Assembly: GCA_002839185.1 (NCBI GenBank)
Contig: PGXO01000007.1
Location: 37,183-101,182 of the forward strand
Direction: 5' to 3'
Source of the DNA: Synergistetes bacterium HGW-Synergistetes-1
GTDB lineage: Bacteria; Synergistota; Synergistia; Synergistales; Synergistaceae
DNA length: 64,000 nt
Program-made: the position numbers and the translations under genes
The notes under the pieces: generated by a model
The model's database searches: none
What the model saw: only the letters and a program-made list of their open reading frames with translations
Told to the model about the DNA's origin: nothing
Part shown: positions 61,433-64,000 of the stretch, in pieces
Numbering within the stretch: the first letter of the stretch is position 1
How the letters are laid out: the number at the start of each line of letters is the position of its first letter

Positions 61433-61768
61433 ATGGACAAACTTGAGAAATTCTGGAGAGACGCTCCGGGTGGATTTACCGTCTGCTCAGAGACCCGGGT
61501 AACAAAAAACATGGTGCTGAACGCGATAATTGACGGTGCGAAGGATCTTGAAATGCTAAAAGCAGCGATCCCCCTCTGCTCCGATGATACATGCGCATCA
61601 AATAACCCTTCAGGGGAGGGATGTTCTGAAAACGCCCGAGTCCTCCTATCAATATACGCTCCTGTATATGAGTTCATGAAGGAAGGGCATTCCCACGATC
61701 ATGAGCATGATAAGGGATGCGGAAATAAGCCTTCCGCAAGCTGCGGAAGCTGTAAGCTGTGCCAATAA
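61433..61768 (+). CDS. Cys/His-rich small protein with BFD-like N-terminal part
   Basis: About 111 residues: VCSETRVTKNMVLNAIIDGAKDL resembles bacterioferritin-associated ferredoxin helices, with cysteines in CSDDTCAS and GCSEN as possible cluster ligands; the tail HSHDHEHDKGCG and CGSCKLC is metal-binding in appearance. I set the start at the ATG at 61433, nine bases after AAAGGGG; an ATG ten codons earlier is possible. It lies beside an Mrp Fe-S carrier ATPase, which fits a metal or Fe-S role. Family not firmly recognised. Confidence 0.7.
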   Translation: MDKLEKFWRDAPGGFTVCSETRVTKNMVLNAIIDGAKDLEMLKAAIPLCSDDTCASNNPSGEGCSENARVLLSIYAPVYEFMKEGHSHDHEHDKGCGNKPSASCGSCKLCQ

Positions 61769-61782
61769 TAATTAAAAACATC

Positions 61783-61822
61783 AAAAAAACAGGGAGCTGA
61801 ATATGCAGCCCCCTGTTTTTTT
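61783..61822. terminator. Bidirectional terminator between convergent genes
   Basis: AAAAAACAGGG-GCTG and CAGC-CCCTGTTTTTTT pair with one mismatch; A- and T-runs on both sides serve both strands. Confidence 0.85.
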
Positions 61823-61823
61823 A

Positions 61824-62657
61824 TTATAGCTTTTCTATTTTTAATGCGGCTTCTTTCAGCCACCCTGAATTTTCATCTTCTATCTCTCCGGCATCGCAGA
61901 GGGCGGCGATCTCCGAACTAACAGGTATGCTTGCAAGGAACTCTATGCCGTGCTTCTCAGCTGTCTCCCTTACCCGGCTTTCCCCAAAGATCTTGATCTC
62001 CTTCCCGCAGTCGGGACAGATGACCGAACTCATGTTCTCTACTATCCCAAGTATAGGCACATTCATCTGTTCTGCCATACGGACGGCCTTCTCCACTATC
62101 ATTGAGACAAGTTCCTGCGGAGAAGATACTATGACTATCCCGTCGACGGGAAGCGACTGGAAGACCGTAAGGGGAACATCTCCAGTTCCCGGAGGCATGT
62201 CAACAAACATGTAATCGACACCGGACCAGATAACATCGCTCCAGAACTGTTTTACCACGTCTGCAACAGCCGGACCCCGCCAGATGACAGGGGTCGTCTG
62301 ATCCTCCACTAGAAGATTTATCGAAATTATGTCTATGCCTGTTCTAGTCGTTACCGGGATAATGCCTGATTCGTTTGCCTTTGCCAGACCTGAGAGCCCG
62401 AACATCTTTGGTATCGAGGGACCTGTTATGTCAGCATCCAGAATGGCCGACTGATGGCCCATTTTCTGCATCTGCACAGCCAGAAGGGATGTTATTAAAG
62501 ATTTTCCGACCCCTCCCTTTCCGCTTACCACTCCTATGACCTTCCTTACGCTGCTGAGGGGATTAAGCTTGACTTTGAAATCGAAGGGCTGTGTTCTGGA
62601 AGTGCATTCCTCTCCGCAGCTCCCACATTCATTTGTACAATTCTCATGTTCGGTCAT
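61824..62657 (-). CDS. mrp: Mrp/NBP35-type Fe-S cluster carrier ATPase
   Basis: About 277 residues: an N-terminal Cys-rich part (CTNECGSCGEEC), deviant Walker A SGKGGVGKS at 45-53, DADITGPSIPKMFG, VDMPPGTGD and the CPDCG pair near the C-terminus that binds a bridging 4Fe-4S cluster. It carries Fe-S clusters to target proteins. The ATG at 62655-62657 is preferred since AAGGAG touches the ATG three codons earlier. It overlaps the DUF134 gene by about 14 bases. Confidence 0.92.
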   Translation of the reverse strand: MTEHENCTNECGSCGEECTSRTQPFDFKVKLNPLSSVRKVIGVVSGKGGVGKSLITSLLAVQMQKMGHQSAILDADITGPSIPKMFGLSGLAKANESGIIPVTTRTGIDIISINLLVEDQTTPVIWRGPAVADVVKQFWSDVIWSGVDYMFVDMPPGTGDVPLTVFQSLPVDGIVIVSSPQELVSMIVEKAVRMAEQMNVPILGIVENMSSVICPDCGKEIKIFGESRVRETAEKHGIEFLASIPVSSEIAALCDAGEIEDENSGWLKEAALKIEKL

Positions 62658-63030
62658 CTTCTGCATCTCCTTGTTTTGAGTTCATCTCTCCACGCCGGAA
62701 ACGACAATGGCTGCATTCCTTTTTACCTTTGCAGCGGGCCTCCGACAATTCGAAATGTCCTCCGTCTATATGGATCTCCCTGCCTCTGCAGAGAGCCTCC
62801 GCTACTTTTTTGTGCGCAGAGTAAAGTATCCTCTGCAGCGTTCCTCTTGATATATTCATCAAGCTTGCAGCTTTGTCCTGGTCCATAGATTCAAGGTCAC
62901 AAAGACGCAGCGACTCGACTTCCTCGATGGTAAGGACAGTCACATCCTCTGCGCTGCCTTCGGGAATAAAGCGCAGGGTTTCAGGTATGCTGCATACTCT
63001 TCTGCATTTGACCTCTCTCGGCAAGTCCAT
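62644..63030 (-). CDS. DUF134 DNA-binding-like protein
   Basis: A 128-residue protein: CRRVCSIPETLRFIPEG start, then a sigma-70 region 4-like HTH (DKAASLMNISRGTLQRILYSAHKKVAEAL) and a Cys/His-containing tail (CKGKKECSHC). DUF134 genes often precede Mrp/NifX-type genes. The ATG has AGGAG only one or two bases before it, unusually close. A palindrome directly upstream suggests autoregulation, which is inference. Confidence 0.85.
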   Translation of the reverse strand: MDLPREVKCRRVCSIPETLRFIPEGSAEDVTVLTIEEVESLRLCDLESMDQDKAASLMNISRGTLQRILYSAHKKVAEALCRGREIHIDGGHFELSEARCKGKKECSHCRFRRGEMNSKQGDAEDDRT

Positions 63031-63040
63031 TCTCCTTTAA

Positions 63041-63054
63041 TGTGCATATGCACA
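63041..63054. promoter_or_regulatory. Perfect 14-base palindrome TGTGCATATGCACA (operator candidate)
   Basis: Lies about 9-22 bases downstream of the -10 box of the DUF134-mrp promoter, covering the presumed transcription start and touching the ribosome site. A bound dimer here would block initiation. Confidence 0.6.
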
Positions 63055-63062
63055 CTTGAGTG

Positions 63063-63091
63063 AATATATTCCTCTGATCAGAATACGTCAA
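63063..63091 (-). promoter_or_regulatory. Sigma-70 promoter for DUF134-mrp
   Basis: On the minus strand TTGACG (63091-63086) and TATATT (63068-63063) with a 17-base spacer. Confidence 0.65.
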
Positions 63092-63210
63092 GGATCATTT
63101 ATATAAATCATTACATGTCAATGCACTATGGCATCTAGATGGCACGTTAGTGTAAACACATATATAACATGAGACCCCTTATGCATTCAGTAACAAGAGT
63201 CTCATTACTG

Positions 63211-63239
63211 ATGACAGTTTTTAATTTTCTGTGTATTCT
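63211..63239 (+). promoter_or_regulatory. Promoter candidate for the RNA at 63249
   Basis: ATGACA (63211-63216) and TATTCT (63234-63239) with a 17-base spacer. The expected start, about seven bases after the -10 box, coincides with the first base of the closing stem of the candidate RNA. Confidence 0.4.
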
Positions 63240-63248
63240 GATAACCAG

Positions 63249-63404
63249 AAATCGCCCCGTCCGCTTTTAGAAATTGATTATTCCGATCAACAGAAATCAA
63301 GGTACACGGCAACGAGTTCCAGATTCCCGTATCGCAGTTTCAGTTACAAGGCGGCGTAAGTCCGGATCTGCTACAGCACCCGGAGCGGGGCGATTTAAGA
63401 TAAC
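63249..63404 (+). ncRNA. Candidate structured non-coding RNA
   Basis: AAATCGCCCCG at 63249-63259 pairs perfectly with CGGGGCGATTT at 63386-63396, and TCCG/CGGA adds four pairs past a bulged base. Inside are TTGAT/ATCAA and TCCGG/CCGGA hairpins. A promoter-like pair precedes it and an intrinsic terminator follows. Length (about 150, or 190 with terminator) and the long closing stem resemble 6S RNA, but I see no diagnostic 6S sequence, and SRP, tmRNA and RNase P signatures are absent. No protein frame explains the region. Confidence 0.4.
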
Positions 63405-63440
63405 AAGAGGGGGCTCTCGTAAGAGAGTCCCCCTCTTTAT
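63405..63440 (+). terminator. Intrinsic terminator after the candidate RNA
   Basis: AAGAGGGGGCTCTC and GAGAG-CCCCCTCTT pair around GTAA with one bulged base, then TTTATTTG. No protein gene ends before it on the plus strand. Confidence 0.8.
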
Positions 63441-63445
63441 TTGCT

Positions 63446-63862
63446 TGCAATTGGGGCATCTAGGAGCGTTGGCTTAGCATAACGATGGTGAAGCTGCAAC
63501 AAATACTGTCGCGTGAAGCCGTTGTGAAGCAATGGTGAAACGGTTGTATTAAATCAAAAACAAGAATCTAAGCCCCTTCTCGTCGCCCCGGTATGCACCT
63601 GAGCCGAGGTCCATTGTTTTGACTTTGATTCCGATATCTTGGCGGACATAAAACGAGGATCTGTGGATCCCGGCTCAAGCCCATACCGGGAAGACGGCGA
63701 GGTGCAATTGGGGCAGAGAACGGATGATAACGACGCAATGCGAAGCGGACACTCGTGAAGGCGTATACCAATACGTCGAAGCGAGGGTCCGCAAGCCTTG
63801 CTAAGTTAGCGCTAAGCTTTTAAGGTATTCGCGATGTCCCCTCCAATATCGCAATTGGGGCA
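63446..63862 (+). repeat. Three copies of GCAATTGGGGCA in a hairpin-rich non-coding stretch
   Basis: Copies at 63447-63458, 63704-63715 and 63851-63862, spaced 257 and 147 bases. Copies 2 and 3 extend to 36 aligned bases with five differences, sharing GGATGATA and CGACGCAAT. Between them lie strong inverted repeats: CCGGTATG/CATACCGG nested outside TGAGCCG/CGGCTCA (63590-63700), and GCGGAC-CTCG/CGAG-GTCCGC with inner CGTAT/ATACG (63735-63795). No ORF with a ribosome site. Nature unknown. Confidence 0.5.
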
Positions 63863-64000
63863 GATCGGGGATGATAGCGACGCAATATGTGATGCTTCGA
63901 GCCGAGACCAGCTATCAAAAGTCAATAGGTAATTAGAAAATAATTAAAAAGCAATAGGTATCATGACAAGTAAATATAAGTGGCAACAACAGATCCGGGA
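63863..64000. other. Right-edge non-coding stretch
   Basis: AT-rich end of the window with a direct repeat CAATAGGTA at 63923-63931 and 63952-63960. Nothing else recognisable; the next gene must start beyond the edge. Confidence 0.4.

Noticed and set aside
63249..63404. SRP RNA, tmRNA or RNase P RNA as identity of the candidate RNA
   Set aside because: The conserved SRP tetraloop region, the tmRNA tRNA-like ends and the RNase P core sequences are not present.
63446..63862. CRISPR-like array from three GCAATTGGGGCA copies
   Set aside because: Only three copies, spacings of 257 and 147 bases, and partly conserved sequence between them; no cas genes.
63446..64000. Integron attC-type sites in the hairpin-rich end
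   Set aside because: No GTTRRRY/RYYYAAC core pairs in the right places and no gene cassettes between hairpins.

Overview
The window reads as ordinary chromosome of a strictly anaerobic, amino-acid-fermenting bacterium. The best match I can argue for is a member of the Synergistota (Synergistaceae-like), with anaerobic Firmicutes as the alternative. Reasons: moderate GC, strong GGAGG-type ribosome sites, frequent TTG/GTG starts, several aminotransferases, amino-acid exporters (LysE, AzlCD, EamA pair), oligoendopeptidase F, soluble NADP-type [FeFe] hydrogenase, a selenocysteine formate dehydrogenase, hybrid-cluster protein, flavodiiron protein and rubrerythrin. Taxonomy is inference. I see no phage, insertion sequence, CRISPR array or rRNA.

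Layout. 1-14.7 kb: radical SAM protein, PlsC/DUF454, DUF502, FAA hydrolase, PatB-type lyase, PepF, LysE exporter, carbamate kinase, HerA-like ATPase, AEC transporter, ComEC-like secreted metallohydrolase with DUF3006, nitrilase-family amidase, Gpt, and a 39-codon gene behind a consensus promoter overlaid by a palindrome. 14.8-22 kb: aminotransferase, cupin and a molybdenum hydroxylase with a structured leader; AzlCD; an orphan CitB-type response regulator with a second leader of the same RNA fold. 22-29.6 kb: methyltransferase, DUF3795/B3-B4 pair, ApbE-NusG_II-Gx transporter operon, secreted two-repeat protein, M23 peptidase, hydrolase, Ptb. 29.8-39.2 kb: FprA-Hcp stress operon, tRNA-Arg(CCT), aminotransferase, a run of secreted or membrane-anchored proteins of unknown role.

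39.4-57.7 kb is the energy-metabolism core. Two divergent operons use the same diaphorase parts (HndA, HndB, HndC types). One ends in an H-cluster hydrogenase (HndD), the other in a selenocysteine formate dehydrogenase, followed by FocA, MobA, a beta-carbonic anhydrase and a rubrerythrin. Beyond them lies a minus-strand set of PHP, DRTGG, degenerate H-cluster iron-sulfur and ATPase genes ending with an unusual FdhD lacking the CxxC motif. Together these fit reversible H2/formate/CO2 exchange coupled to pyridine nucleotides, with a dedicated redox-sensing or maturation set.

57.9-63 kb: tandem EamA transporters, SUI1/YciH, GNAT, a Cys/His-rich protein, Mrp ATPase, and DUF134 behind a palindromic operator. 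The last kilobase has no convincing protein gene. It carries a candidate non-coding RNA gene (promoter, closing stem, terminator) followed by strong inverted repeats and three copies of a 12-base repeat.

The most interesting signal is the pair of covarying leader RNAs at about 19.5 and 21.8 kb, which I take to be of the molybdenum-cofactor riboswitch type. Each has a possible anti-Shine-Dalgarno element downstream.
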